From Lachnoclostridium sp. An76 (GTDB lineage: Bacteria > Bacillota > Clostridia > Lachnospirales > Lachnospiraceae): 64,000 bases of DNA. Position numbers and translations under genes: made by a program. The stretch spans positions 682,001-746,000 of the forward strand of contig NZ_NFHL01000001.1 in the NCBI RefSeq assembly GCF_002161355.1, given 5' to 3'. Positions 28,316 to 37,238 of this stretch are shown here, piece after piece (the first letter of the stretch is position 1; every line of letters begins with the position of its first letter). The notes beneath the pieces are model-generated. The model had not been told where the DNA came from, made no database searches, and saw only the letters and a program-made list of their open reading frames with translations.

Positions 28316-29038
28316 CTATTTTTTCAAAAAGCGATCTAATAATTTACACGCCTGCTCAAAGTATTCCCGTTCCATATCGAGCCAGTGGATCGCCGTATCT
28401 CTTCTAAACCAGGTCATCTGTCTTTTTGCAAACCGCTTAATGGCCTGTGACAAATGATCATAAAACTCTTCAAACGAAGGATATTTTCCATCCAGATAGT
28501 CCGCTACATAGCGGTATTCCAGCCCGAGACGATATAGATATTCCGGGGAATTACCTGCCGCCAGATAGCACTGTACTTCATCGATCATCCCCTGATCCAG
28601 CCTCTGCTTCAGCCTTTCATCAATTCTGCGATGTAAAATACTTTTTTCCCATGTAACGCCAAGCTGCAGTGCTTTATATCGGGGAGAATTCTGTGCTGTC
28701 AGTTTTTCTCCGTTCCTAGTCTTTTCCAATAGTCTGATCAGCCGTCTCTTATTGTTTCTGTCAGAATTATTTTCACCTAAAAACGTTTTTGCCTCGTCCG
28801 AAAGCATATCCTGAAGTTCTTCCAGTGATTTTTTCTCCAGCTCATTCCGATATGCTGGATCTATCGTTTCCTCCTGAAAGTCATATCCACGCACTACTGA
28901 AGAAATATAAAGCCCGGTCCCGCCGACAAGAAAAGGAATATGTCCTCTCTGTAAAATCTGATCGATCACTTCGTATGCTGCTTTTTGGTAATCTGCAACA
29001 GAATAGGGTTCCTCTATATCACAAACATCAAGATATTC
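28316..29038 (-). pseudogene. miaA: tRNA dimethylallyltransferase, 5'-truncated
   Basis: The translation has the middle and C-terminal part of MiaA: FSVAD-like YSVADYQKAA, FLVGGTGLYISSVV, the block NNKRRLIRLLE and FAKRQMTWFRR. MiaA modifies A37 of tRNAs that read UNN codons. Upstream of residue EYLDV an in-frame TAG (29039-29041) closes the frame, and the first 80 or so residues, including the ATP-binding GPTASGKS loop, are missing. About 240 of 310 residues remain. Without the P-loop it cannot work. A functional miaA presumably exists elsewhere; this copy is AT-richer than its neighbours, which hints at foreign origin. Confidence 0.85.
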
Positions 29039-29230
29039 CTAAGATTGCCAGATAACAGATACACTTTATTAAACTGTCCATCTTTACTCCTTGATCGTTA
29101 CAGTTTCCCTCTGTAATCTTTGATTCGATTTATTTCTTTTCATTTCTGATACATCTATGATAACTTCGTAACTTCAACTAAACTTCAACAGAACCTCAAC
29201 ATTTGTTGATATTTCCGGTGACATAACAAA

Positions 29231-29282
29231 ACTCCGCCTTTCAGGTATCCCTGTATGGTTTAGGATTCCTGAAAGGCGGAGT
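29231..29282. terminator. Strong hairpin terminator
   Basis: actccgcctttcagg pairs perfectly with cctgaaaggcggagt, 22-base loop, T-rich flank. It lies 29 bases beyond the stop of the minus-strand nuclease gene. The remaining 29042-29230 shows nothing recognisable. Confidence 0.75.
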
Positions 29283-29310
29283 CTTTATATTTTATTATTC
29301 CGGTAGATCT

Positions 29311-30159
29311 TTAGCTCTGCTCCATCTCTCTGCGGATCAATTCGATCTCCCCCTCATTTAAACCGCTTGCTTCTTTGATCGTCTTAATATCCACACCTGC
29401 CTTTAAAAATGCAAAGATCATTTCACGTTTTCCCTGTTTCATTCCTTCTGTTCTTCCTCTGCTGTCCGCTTCTTTCAGCTCTTCCGCAAAAAGTTCGTTT
29501 AATGCATCACACATCTTCTTTTCCACCTCCATCTGTTCCCAGTTTGCCCTTGTGATCAGATTCATCACAGCAGCATAATCTTTCGATTTTCTGTGTTTCT
29601 CATATTCTCTCATCAGTTTCCGTATCTCTTCGCCTGCGCGAAGATCAGTCCTCATGCTTTGGATCCAGTAATTCTCCCCGTCTGACAGTTCAGGCGTAAT
29701 CAGAAGCTGCATGAGGATGGGATCTCCCGTGATATAATAGATTCCGGCTCCCTGATACTCTGCATGCATTCCCCTGACATTTTCCAGATGTTTCAGTAAT
29801 TCTCTCGGATAATGGCTGCACACAAAGGTGAGAGTCAGTTCTTCCGGATCGATCTCTTTAATCCTGTCTGTGTTGGACTGATAAATACAGGCATAGCCGT
29901 ATACTTTGTAAAAATCATTCACGCTCAGGCTGTCGTCAGGCGATTTGTACTCTATGATATTATGTTTCCTGAAGACCCGCCCGATCGTCTTCTTTATCTG
30001 AACTTCCTGAAGTTTTTTGATAATAAGTATATCCATCTGCAGAGGCTTTTTGCTCAACAAGTGTTCTTCATGCATCTCCAGATACTGCATCTCATCCTGC
30101 AGCGTGATACGCAGCGCGGCGCCAAATGCCGGATGCCATTGTAGTTTTGTTTTATCCAT
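29311..30159 (-). CDS. Rpn/PD-(D/E)XK nuclease family protein
   Basis: 282 residues. The N-terminal half fits the PD-(D/E)XK fold of the recombination-promoting nuclease (Rpn)/DUF4351-like group: MDILIIKK supplies the Asp and IIEYKSPDD the E-x-K pair. The C-terminal part has helical ADSRGRTEGMKQGKREM and an AFLKAGVDIKTIKEASGLNEGEIELI tail common in this family. Rpn proteins in E. coli are DNA endonucleases. The ATG at 30159 follows AAGGGAG; a GTG/ATG 12 codons upstream is less well placed. Usually multi-copy in Lachnospiraceae genomes. Confidence 0.82.
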   Translation of the reverse strand: MDKTKLQWHPAFGAALRITLQDEMQYLEMHEEHLLSKKPLQMDILIIKKLQEVQIKKTIGRVFRKHNIIEYKSPDDSLSVNDFYKVYGYACIYQSNTDRIKEIDPEELTLTFVCSHYPRELLKHLENVRGMHAEYQGAGIYYITGDPILMQLLITPELSDGENYWIQSMRTDLRAGEEIRKLMREYEKHRKSKDYAAVMNLITRANWEQMEVEKKMCDALNELFAEELKEADSRGRTEGMKQGKREMIFAFLKAGVDIKTIKEASGLNEGEIELIRREMEQS

Positions 30160-30207
30160 TTTCTCTCCCTTAAGTATAATACATCCTGTTTCCATGTCGC
30201 AATGTAA

Positions 30208-30366
30208 AATTTCGGATTGTTCTTAAAAGTCGTCCGCCACATCACATGGGCAGAAGACACGGCCATGTCTATGTTTACGCCAAAGGAGCAGGAACAGCTC
30301 ATCGCCCTCTCACGGACATTTACAAAAAATCTGGCAGAGCTGATCAACAGAGAAACGGAGGATTGA
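30208..30366 (+). pseudogene. Possible MarR-family regulator, C-terminal remnant
   Basis: Frame 1 reads WAEDTAMSMFTPKEQEQLI and then SRTFTKNLAELINRETED to a TGA at 30364. A helix after a 'FTPKEQEQL' turn is the usual end of MarR regulators. Nothing upstream resembles the winged helix, so only about 50 residues are left. Tentative identification. Confidence 0.4.
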
Positions 30367-30369
30367 AGG

Positions 30370-30527
30370 ATGGAATTTTACGAAGCAGTATACCATGCTG
30401 AAAGAAGCGCCCTATGTCATTATCCCTGTATTCCGGTCAAAGGGCTTAAACGGCGAATATGTTTCCAAACTGAATCCTTTTGCCACCATCTGGTGTGTGA
30501 TCGAAAATATCTTTCTGGCGGCAACAT
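30370..30527 (+). pseudogene. Nitroreductase remnant
   Basis: Starts with MEFYEAV, a common nitroreductase opening, then shifts frame near 30388 into APYVIIPVF and FATIWCVIENIFLAAT, which match the middle of the fold. About 100 residues between these parts and all after the second part are missing. It is joined without a break to the mutM remnant. Confidence 0.6.
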
Positions 30528-31160
30528 CTGAAAAACGACAGCCGGATCATCCTGCATCTGCGCATGACAGGCTGCCTGCTTGCCGCGCCGCCCGACCACC
30601 CGATGGAAAAACATACCCATATGATTCTGCGGCTGGATAGTGGGACTGAACTGCACTTTTCCGATACCCGCCGCTTCGGGCGCTTCTGGCTGATCCAAAA
30701 CGGCGAAGAAGATACATACAGCGGAATCGGCAAATTGGGATTGGAGCCCTTTGACTAAAAATTCGGTGCTGAATATCTGCAGGATAAACTGGGGAGACGA
30801 AAAAAGGCGATCAAAGAATGTCTGCTCGACCAGAGCGTAATTGCCGGGATCGGCAATATTTACTCCGATGAAATCCTGTTTCGGGCAAAGATCAGACCTG
30901 CCCGCCCGGCAAACAGCCTGACAGAGGAAGAATGGCAGCGCCTTGCCGCGGAAATTCCGAAATGTCTGTCTTATTTTATAGAGAAAAACCGGATCTCACC
31001 GGAAGAATATCTGCAGGGCAAAGGGCAGGACTATCGCAATACTCCTTTCCTGCAGGTGTACGGGCATGGCGGGGAGCCATGCCAAAACTGCGGTACAACG
31101 CTTGTTCGTACCGTCATTAGCGGCAGGAGCAGCGTTTACTGTCCTGCCTGCCAGAAGTAA
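30528..31160 (+). pseudogene. mutM: Formamidopyrimidine-DNA glycosylase, N-terminus lost and stop codon inside
   Basis: In frame from 30528: SRIILHLRMTGCLL, DTRRFGRFW, then TAA at 30756, then in the same frame IAGIGNIYSDEILF, YLQGKGQDYR and a zinc finger CQNC-x16-CPAC to the stop at 31158-31160. These are the hallmark blocks of MutM/Fpg, which removes oxidised purines. The first 70 or so residues, with the catalytic N-terminal Pro-Glu, are replaced by nitroreductase sequence, and there is one nonsense codon. So the gene is dead. Confidence 0.88.
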
Positions 31161-31178
31161 AGAGATTCAAAATAAGGA

Positions 31179-31970
31179 TTATTTTTCACTTTCCTTTACC
31201 ACCGGAAGGATCACAGAGAAACGGCATCCTCCTGTCCGGCAGTTTTCCACTTCGATCCTTCCCTGATGGATCAGCAGGATCCTCTGTGCCAGCGCTAGGC
31301 CAAGCCCGTTCCCTTCTTCCTTGTGAGCAGTGTCGGTCTGATAAAATTTATCAAAAATCCGTTTCAGATCCGGCTCCGCGATCCCGCATCCATGATCCCG
31401 CACGGAAACAAGGATATTTTGCTCCGAAGCGGTCAGGCGGATCCGTATGCTTCCTCCCTTTGGGCTGAATTTCACGGCATTGTCAATGAGATTCAGCCAG
31501 ACATGCAGAAGGAGCGGCTCATTTCCGGTGTAAGCAACTGTCTCTAATTCCGCTTCCAGATTGATTTCCTTTTCCGTCCACTTTGTCTCCAGAGCCAGGA
31601 TTGCCTGCCGGATCTGTTCGTCCAGCCGGAACTTCTCCTTCCTGGAGAGGATCGCCTGATTCTCGATTCTGGAAAGCAGAAGGATATTGCTGACCAGGCC
31701 GGACAGCCGTCTCACATTGTATACGATCTTGTCCGTATACTCTGCCTATCCGTCTATGGCGCTGATGGGCGTCTTAAATTCATGGGAAACATTGGATACA
31801 AAATCCATCTGAAGCGTCTCTGTAGCCGCCAGCTCTCTGACCATCAGGTTAAAATCCCCGTACAGTTTCCGTATCTCGCTGAGTTTGCTGCTGGTTTCCA
31901 GTTTTACTGTGAAATCCCCCTGAGCGACTTTGCTCATTAAAAGAAATAAAAATCCAGGCTGTAATTCCAT
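31179..31970 (-). pseudogene. Sensor histidine kinase remnant
   Basis: 5' end begins at the HAMP domain (VAQGDFTVKL), so the sensor and membrane helices are lost. HisKA with SNVSHEFKTPISAIDG is followed by TAG at 31746-31748, where a block of about a dozen codons appears to have been deleted, and the frame continues AEYTDKIVYNVRRLSGL. The HATPase domain is intact: NLIDNAVKFS, DHGCGIAE, GNGLGLALA. Downstream of, and paired with, the truncated regulator. Confidence 0.85.
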
Positions 31971-31989
31971 TTCCCTTTCCCTGTTTTTT

Positions 31990-32640
31990 TCACAGTTTCA
32001 CCACCTTGTACCCCACGCCCTGGATAGTCACGATCCGAAAGTCCTGATTATCCCGGAAGCGCTCCCGGAGTCTCCCGATATGGACGTCCACGGTATAGGT
32101 ATCGCTTTCCGCCTCGTACCCCCAGATGTCATCCATGATCTGCTGCCTGGTAAATGTACGCCCTGGGGAAGACGCCATCTTATATAAGATCATGAACTCC
32201 TTCTGCGGCAGTACACAGGAATCCTTTTCCGTGACCACGGTCAGCGAATCCAGGAGCAGTTCCGTGCCGCCTAAGACCAGTTTCTGCTCATTGATCATCT
32301 GCGCACGGCGCAGCAGCGCCCCCACCCACAAAACCATTTCATTGACATTGATGGGTTTTACCATGTAATCGTCCGTGCCTGAGAGAAATCCTTTGCGCAT
32401 GTCATCAAAAGCATCCTTTGCGGTGATCATGAGCACCGGCGTCTGGTTCCCCGCTTCCCGGAGAGCGCGCACCAGTTCGTACCCGTCCATGACCGGCATC
32501 ATGATATCTGAGATGATCAGATCCGCATACTCTTTTTCCAGCGCCTCAAGAGCCGCTTTTCCGTCCTCTACACCTCTTACACGGTATCCGTTCTGTATCA
32601 AAAGCTCCAAAGCTGGCTTCCGGGAGATCTGGATCACTGC
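31990..32640 (-). pseudogene. OmpR-family response regulator, 5'-truncated
   Basis: From LELLIQNGYRV onward this is a normal receiver (IISDIMMPVMDGYEL, ITAKDAFDD) and winged-helix domain (TYTVDVHIGRLRERF, TIQGVGYKVV). The first 20 or so residues, holding the acidic pocket, are gone; upstream the frame continues as antisense of the bioA remnant. An open frame therefore runs to 33015, but its 5' third is not a real gene. Adjacent to the broken kinase. Confidence 0.82.
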
Positions 32641-33363
32641 TTTTTCTCTGACTCCGGCAGCGTTGCTGTGGAAGTCGCCCTGGAACAGGCTTTTGCACAG
32701 TACCACGACCGCCTGAACTGTTTTATCGTCGAGCCTCTGCTGCAGGGTGCGGGCGGTATGAGGATGTACGGCGTCTCCTTCCTGGAACGCGCGCGCGAAC
32801 TTTGCGACCAATACGGTGTGCTCCTTGTATTCGACGAAGTTGCCACAGGATTCGGACGTACCGGAAACCGCTTTGCCGCGGATCTGGTCCTGCCGGATAT
32901 CCTTGTCCTCGGCAAAGCTCTGACCGGCGGATATATCGGACATGCCGTGACAGTTGCAAACCGAAAAGTATACGAGGGCTTTTATGATGGCGATCCCTCC
33001 CACGCCCTGATGCACGGGCCTACCTTTATGGGCAACGCCCTGGTCTGCAGCGTGGCATTGAAATCCATAGAATTATTTGAAAAACAGGACTATATGTCTA
33101 AGATCCGCAGGATCGAAGAGATCACCCGGCGTGAAATGGAAGGTTTCTCCGACCCGCGCATTAAGGAGATCCGGATCATGGGCGCCTGCGTATGCATAGA
33201 AGTATATGATCCTGACACTATCAGGGGATATCAGCAGTTTGCTTATGAACACGGCGTGTTCAGCCGCCCGTTCCTGGATTATATGTATGCAATGGTCCCC
33301 TATGTGATCCGGGAGGAAGAACTGGTCAAAGTCCTGCAGACGATGAAGGAATGGTTCTCCTGA
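32641..33363 (+). pseudogene. bioA: Adenosylmethionine-8-amino-7-oxononanoate aminotransferase remnant
   Basis: Begins abruptly with FFSDSGSVAVEVAL, a BioA signature, then jumps to FIVEPLLQGAGGM, leaving out about 50 residues, and continues VLLVFDEVATGFGRTG, the PLP lysine in LGKALTGGY, HGPTFMGNAL and the normal C-terminus. The first 110 or so residues are absent. BioA makes 7,8-diaminopelargonate in biotin synthesis; this copy cannot. No other biotin gene is nearby. Confidence 0.82.
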
Positions 33364-33420
33364 TTTCCCGGCCGGGCTTTGGGAGCATCGGATCACCTGG
33401 AATTTCAGGCCTGAAAACAG

Positions 33421-33454
33421 CAGGCACCGGATCTTATTCGTGATCTGGTGCCTG
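33421..33454. terminator. Hairpin between bioA remnant and surface protein gene
   Basis: caggcaccggatc pairs with gatctggtgcctg, eight-base loop. It can serve the convergent minus-strand surface protein gene (ends at 33496) as well as the remnant. Confidence 0.6.
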
Positions 33455-33495
33455 TTACTGTTACACTTTCTTTCTGTAGTTTTTCGTTTCGCTTT

Positions 33496-35172
33496 TTATC
33501 TCACCATTTTTCGGCGTATCGCCCAGGCTGCCGCGGCAATTGAGACCCCTGCCGCCATTACTGCCGGGAACACAGCTCCTTTATCTCCCGTCTTCACCGC
33601 GCTGCCCTGGATCTTACCCGCCTGTGCCTGAGCCTCATTCTGCTCCTGCGGCTTATCCTGGTCTTCCGGCTTCTCCTGGTCTTCCGGCGGTTCCTGACCT
33701 TCCGGTTTTTCCTGGCCTTCCGGCGGCTCCTGGCCCTCCGGGGTTGACGGATCCTCAGGCTCGACCACATTGCTGCCTGTCAGCTTCTGTGAAGACACAA
33801 GGTAATAGGAGCAGTGGGTGATCCCTGAGACAGTCAGCGTACAGAAATATTCATTCTCCATTTCTGCGGAGACCTCACCGGCATATTCAAAGGTTCCGTC
33901 TGATTCATTTACATAGTACAGATGTCCCTCCTGTGCAAATTCCGTCGAAGCAGTCAGGCTGACTTCGGTTCCGCCCGGGACCGGCCCGCTGTGGGTAAAA
34001 TCGAACAGTATGGACGGAACGTCCTCAGGAAGATCCTCGAGTATTGCAGGCAGCCAAAGATCCTGGACATTATACGGACTGTAATAAAATTGAACATGCA
34101 GATCCATATCCATTGTGTCAGTGATCTCAGTTCCGTCAAAGAACCAGGAATATGTAGGCTGCGATTCAACTCCCGGCGATGTCAGGGACATCGTTTTTCC
34201 GCTGTCTCGGAGCTGATCCAGCGTCTCCGCCGGCAGTACATACTGCTCATCCAGGTAACAGGAACCCATTTGGATGTCTACCGCAGCGATATCCGGGTCT
34301 TTTATCTGTTCTTCAATCTCTTCTACCGGGAGAAAATTGTGTTCGTCCGACAGGACCGCATAGTTCGCGCCCTGGTACGGATTATATATGCGGACTGTAG
34401 ACCAGACAATGGAATCAGACACAGCCGCGTCATCCCCTTTCGCCCCATAACCGCTGTTGGTAATCGTGCCGCCGGTCTCATTATATGAGTACACGGAATA
34501 CACGGGCATCTGCTGTAATCCGTCGAATTCACCCCAGTGCGCGACCTCTACATAAGAAAAGCCTGGGAACGCAGAACCCTCACAGCCTTCTGCTGAATAA
34601 AGATCATAGAGCGCCCACTCCACTCCGTCGTTTCTGACTATGCTGCTGAACGGATTGGAGCCAGCATCAGGATGAAGAGAGTGGTACTCCGGGTTCCCTA
34701 CCAGATCCAGGCTGATCCCGAGCGGATAGTATTCCTGATCCGGCTCCCAGTACAAATAGGACGGTTCAAACACCCATCTGCTGTTGAACATTGCCGCGTC
34801 AAATCCAGGTGTGAAGATCTCAAAGACCAGTTTTACATTCTGTTCTTTTGCTTTTTTGAGGACACTTGCAGGAACGTCAGCCCTGTTCATGAATTCCACA
34901 GTCAGGCTTCCTGACGCGCCCTCAACCATCCGGATCAGATCATCCTCATAAATCCCAGTGCCATTTGACAGGCCTACATACAGGCCTTTCTCATCAGTCC
35001 GGGCATCTGTCTTTGATCCTGCCGCCGGTTCCGTGGACTGTCTCCCAGTTTCCGCTGCCGCCGGGGATGCAGACTGTCTCTCCGGTTCTGCTGCCGCCGC
35101 GCCAATGCATGGGACTGCCGCCATGGCAGCCGCCAGAGCCAGCGCACCGATTCTCATTTTCCAGTTTTTCAT
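33496..35172 (-). CDS. Secreted, wall-anchored surface protein (KTGD sorting signal)
   Basis: 558 residues: signal peptide (KNWKMRIGALALAAAMAAVPCIGAAAA), an Ala/Thr/Ser-rich stretch, a long globular region with no family I recognise, a Pro/Glu/Gln/Lys-rich repeat (PEGQE / PEDQE units, about residues 465-515), and a C-terminal VKTGD motif, hydrophobic helix and RRKMVR tail, i.e. a sortase signal of the variant kind usual in Lachnospiraceae. A region of about 150 residues ending THCSYYLVSSQKL is shared with the protein at 60673-62259. The start at 35172 has AAAGGTGG upstream. It follows the kinase gene by 124 bases and is probably its operon partner. Function unknown. Confidence 0.85.
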   Translation of the reverse strand: MKNWKMRIGALALAAAMAAVPCIGAAAAEPERQSASPAAAETGRQSTEPAAGSKTDARTDEKGLYVGLSNGTGIYEDDLIRMVEGASGSLTVEFMNRADVPASVLKKAKEQNVKLVFEIFTPGFDAAMFNSRWVFEPSYLYWEPDQEYYPLGISLDLVGNPEYHSLHPDAGSNPFSSIVRNDGVEWALYDLYSAEGCEGSAFPGFSYVEVAHWGEFDGLQQMPVYSVYSYNETGGTITNSGYGAKGDDAAVSDSIVWSTVRIYNPYQGANYAVLSDEHNFLPVEEIEEQIKDPDIAAVDIQMGSCYLDEQYVLPAETLDQLRDSGKTMSLTSPGVESQPTYSWFFDGTEITDTMDMDLHVQFYYSPYNVQDLWLPAILEDLPEDVPSILFDFTHSGPVPGGTEVSLTASTEFAQEGHLYYVNESDGTFEYAGEVSAEMENEYFCTLTVSGITHCSYYLVSSQKLTGSNVVEPEDPSTPEGQEPPEGQEKPEGQEPPEDQEKPEDQDKPQEQNEAQAQAGKIQGSAVKTGDKGAVFPAVMAAGVSIAAAAWAIRRKMVR

Positions 35173-35296
35173 CGTTTTATTTTTTCCACCTTTCCGCAGC
35201 AGGTTTTTCCCGCCGCTAGTCTCACGGCAAGCATACCATACGCGGATTATATCTTTTTCAACTTCTTTCCGCTCAGATCCACAAAGCAGATCACTT

Positions 35297-37222
35297 TTAC
35301 AGTTTGGATATGACATTTACCAGCATCTGGGTGCTCCGCTCCTCGCCTGTGTTCTTATCCCTGACCGTAGCGGTCAGTGTGGCGGTCCCCTGCCGCAGCC
35401 CCTGCACTCTTCCCCGCTCGTCCACTGTGGCGATATCCGGGTTATCGCTGGTCCATGTCACCTCCAGGACAGGATCCAGATAGCAGGCCCGGGCGTCCAC
35501 GATCAGCCTGCCTCCCCGTATATCGTCAAAAGTCTCAACATACTTCCTGTTTTCAGTCGTGATCATATTCTGCTGCCAGCGTTCCTCATCAAAAAAGAGC
35601 AGATGACTCCCCAGCAGTTCCGTCATCTCGTAGGAATTACCCGCCCCGTCGACCAGAGTGCACCTGGTGATATCCAGGATCAGTTCACTTTCATCGTAAT
35701 TAAAGTTCTGGAAGATCACTCCCACATAATCCAGATTGAAATGGTTAGGATCCTGGAACGGCAGCTCCATGTGGAGCGTATTATCTTCTGTATAGAAAAA
35801 ATCATAGGTCAGGTCAGCATTCTGCCATCCCCGCTTGTCGCCTTCCCCTGTATAAAACGTAAACAGCGAATACGTGTCGATCACTTCCGAGGTATCCCTG
35901 CTGTGTTCATAATCCCTGAGCATGATCCGGACCGCCGTTGAAGTCTGTACCTGGACGTCCATGCGGTTGTCCACCAGAGGATAACGGACATCCTGCTGGG
36001 TAAGCACGACGGAATCATCCGTCTCCAGCGGAAATTGATAAAGGTCAAGCTTTGTATTTTCTGTCGTTACAACATCTGTCTCCCCGGATGCTGCTGAACC
36101 GCCCTTTTCCGCAGTAAGGCTCAGCCTGCCTCCGAAAAACGCGGCACATGCAAGCAGGACCGCTCCGGCTGCCCAGATGCCTGCGGCAGGTCTTTTTCTG
36201 TTTCCGGCAGACGGGGTCCGGAAGACAGGGATCCGGACTGCACCGGTCAGGATATCGCTCAATTCCTGGATGTCTGCCCGCATATCTCTGATGGACGGAT
36301 ACCGGTCCGAAGGCATAATGCGCAGGCCCCGGTTCAGGATGCGGTTGACCTGTTCCGCTGCCACTTCCTTCTCGTGGAGCAGGAGCCGCGAGTAGGGAGA
36401 CACCAGTTCCTTTTCGTTGGAAATCTCCATATCTTCCGGTGTCTTTCCGTCACAGAGCATGGTATACCAGACTGCGGCCACGGAATACAGATCGGTCCAC
36501 GGTCCCATTTCCCCGGTCCTGGAAAGCACCGCCTCCGGCGCCATATACCCCGGCTTTCCCGGATAATAATCTCCCAGATACGTCGTCTGGTCATCCATGG
36601 AGTAGACACTGTTAAAATCGAGCAGGAGCAGTTCGGTTGGAAAGGCGCCCTTTTCCCGGGGATCCAGGATAAAAATATTATCCGGGCTCACATCCAGATG
36701 CAGCAGCCGGTGTTCATGGAAAAGTTCCAGGATATTGAGAAGCCCGCGGATGCACTTTACCGTATCTTCCAGACTGGGAAAGTATCTTTTCTCTTTCAGC
36801 ATCTCCGCCAGGACCTGTCCTTTTCTGGCTGTGAGGACCGTATAGACAGTTCCGTTCTCCTCAAAGGAATCCAGATTATCTGCGATCCCGCCTTTCCCCT
36901 CCGTGGCAAGCGTAAGGTGCACCCTGTTTCCCAGGAGATAGCTCTTCTTGTGGTCACCATATAATTTTTCCGCTCCCGGCCCTATCTCCAGACACATGTT
37001 TTCCCTACGTGTAATGCGCCCCGCCGGGTCGTAAGGATACAGTTCTTTGATGAGAACCTGATGGGTCTTTTCCGGCATCAGACTGTCCTGATACCAGGCC
37101 TGATATACGATCGAATTGCCGCCCGCACTCACGTATCTGCTGATCGTGTAACTCCTTCCGCCATGTGAGATCCTGTATCCCTCCGGAAGTCTGATCCGAT
37201 TATCCATATCGTCCTTCTTCAT
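35297..37222 (-). CDS. Transmembrane Ser/Thr protein kinase-like protein with extracellular Ig-like tail
   Basis: 641 residues. Cytoplasmic kinase domain, about residues 15-310: Gly-loop region VSAGGNSIVYQAW, ATP lysine in LIKELYP near 59, catalytic loop HLDVSPDNI near 177, metal Asp in LLDFNS (DFG altered to DFN), and GYMAPEA. All chemistry residues are present, so activity is plausible. One membrane helix (AAGAVLLACAAFFGG) near 350, then an extracellular part of about 270 residues with a C-terminal Big_2-like domain (TWTSDNPDIATVDERGRVQGLRQGTATLT). This layout parallels PASTA kinases but with a different sensor. GGAGG precedes the ATG. Preceded by the 362-residue cytoplasmic protein at 17 bases and followed by the surface protein. 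Confidence 0.88.
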   Translation of the reverse strand: MKKDDMDNRIRLPEGYRISHGGRSYTISRYVSAGGNSIVYQAWYQDSLMPEKTHQVLIKELYPYDPAGRITRRENMCLEIGPGAEKLYGDHKKSYLLGNRVHLTLATEGKGGIADNLDSFEENGTVYTVLTARKGQVLAEMLKEKRYFPSLEDTVKCIRGLLNILELFHEHRLLHLDVSPDNIFILDPREKGAFPTELLLLDFNSVYSMDDQTTYLGDYYPGKPGYMAPEAVLSRTGEMGPWTDLYSVAAVWYTMLCDGKTPEDMEISNEKELVSPYSRLLLHEKEVAAEQVNRILNRGLRIMPSDRYPSIRDMRADIQELSDILTGAVRIPVFRTPSAGNRKRPAAGIWAAGAVLLACAAFFGGRLSLTAEKGGSAASGETDVVTTENTKLDLYQFPLETDDSVVLTQQDVRYPLVDNRMDVQVQTSTAVRIMLRDYEHSRDTSEVIDTYSLFTFYTGEGDKRGWQNADLTYDFFYTEDNTLHMELPFQDPNHFNLDYVGVIFQNFNYDESELILDITRCTLVDGAGNSYEMTELLGSHLLFFDEERWQQNMITTENRKYVETFDDIRGGRLIVDARACYLDPVLEVTWTSDNPDIATVDERGRVQGLRQGTATLTATVRDKNTGEERSTQMLVNVISKL

Positions 37223-37238
37223 TTCCGTTTTCCTCCGT

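Noticed and set aside
31990-33015. A single 342-residue response regulator with a novel N-terminal domain
   Set aside because: The first 125 codons are the antisense of the bioA remnant on the plus strand; only the part from about 32640 down is regulator sequence.
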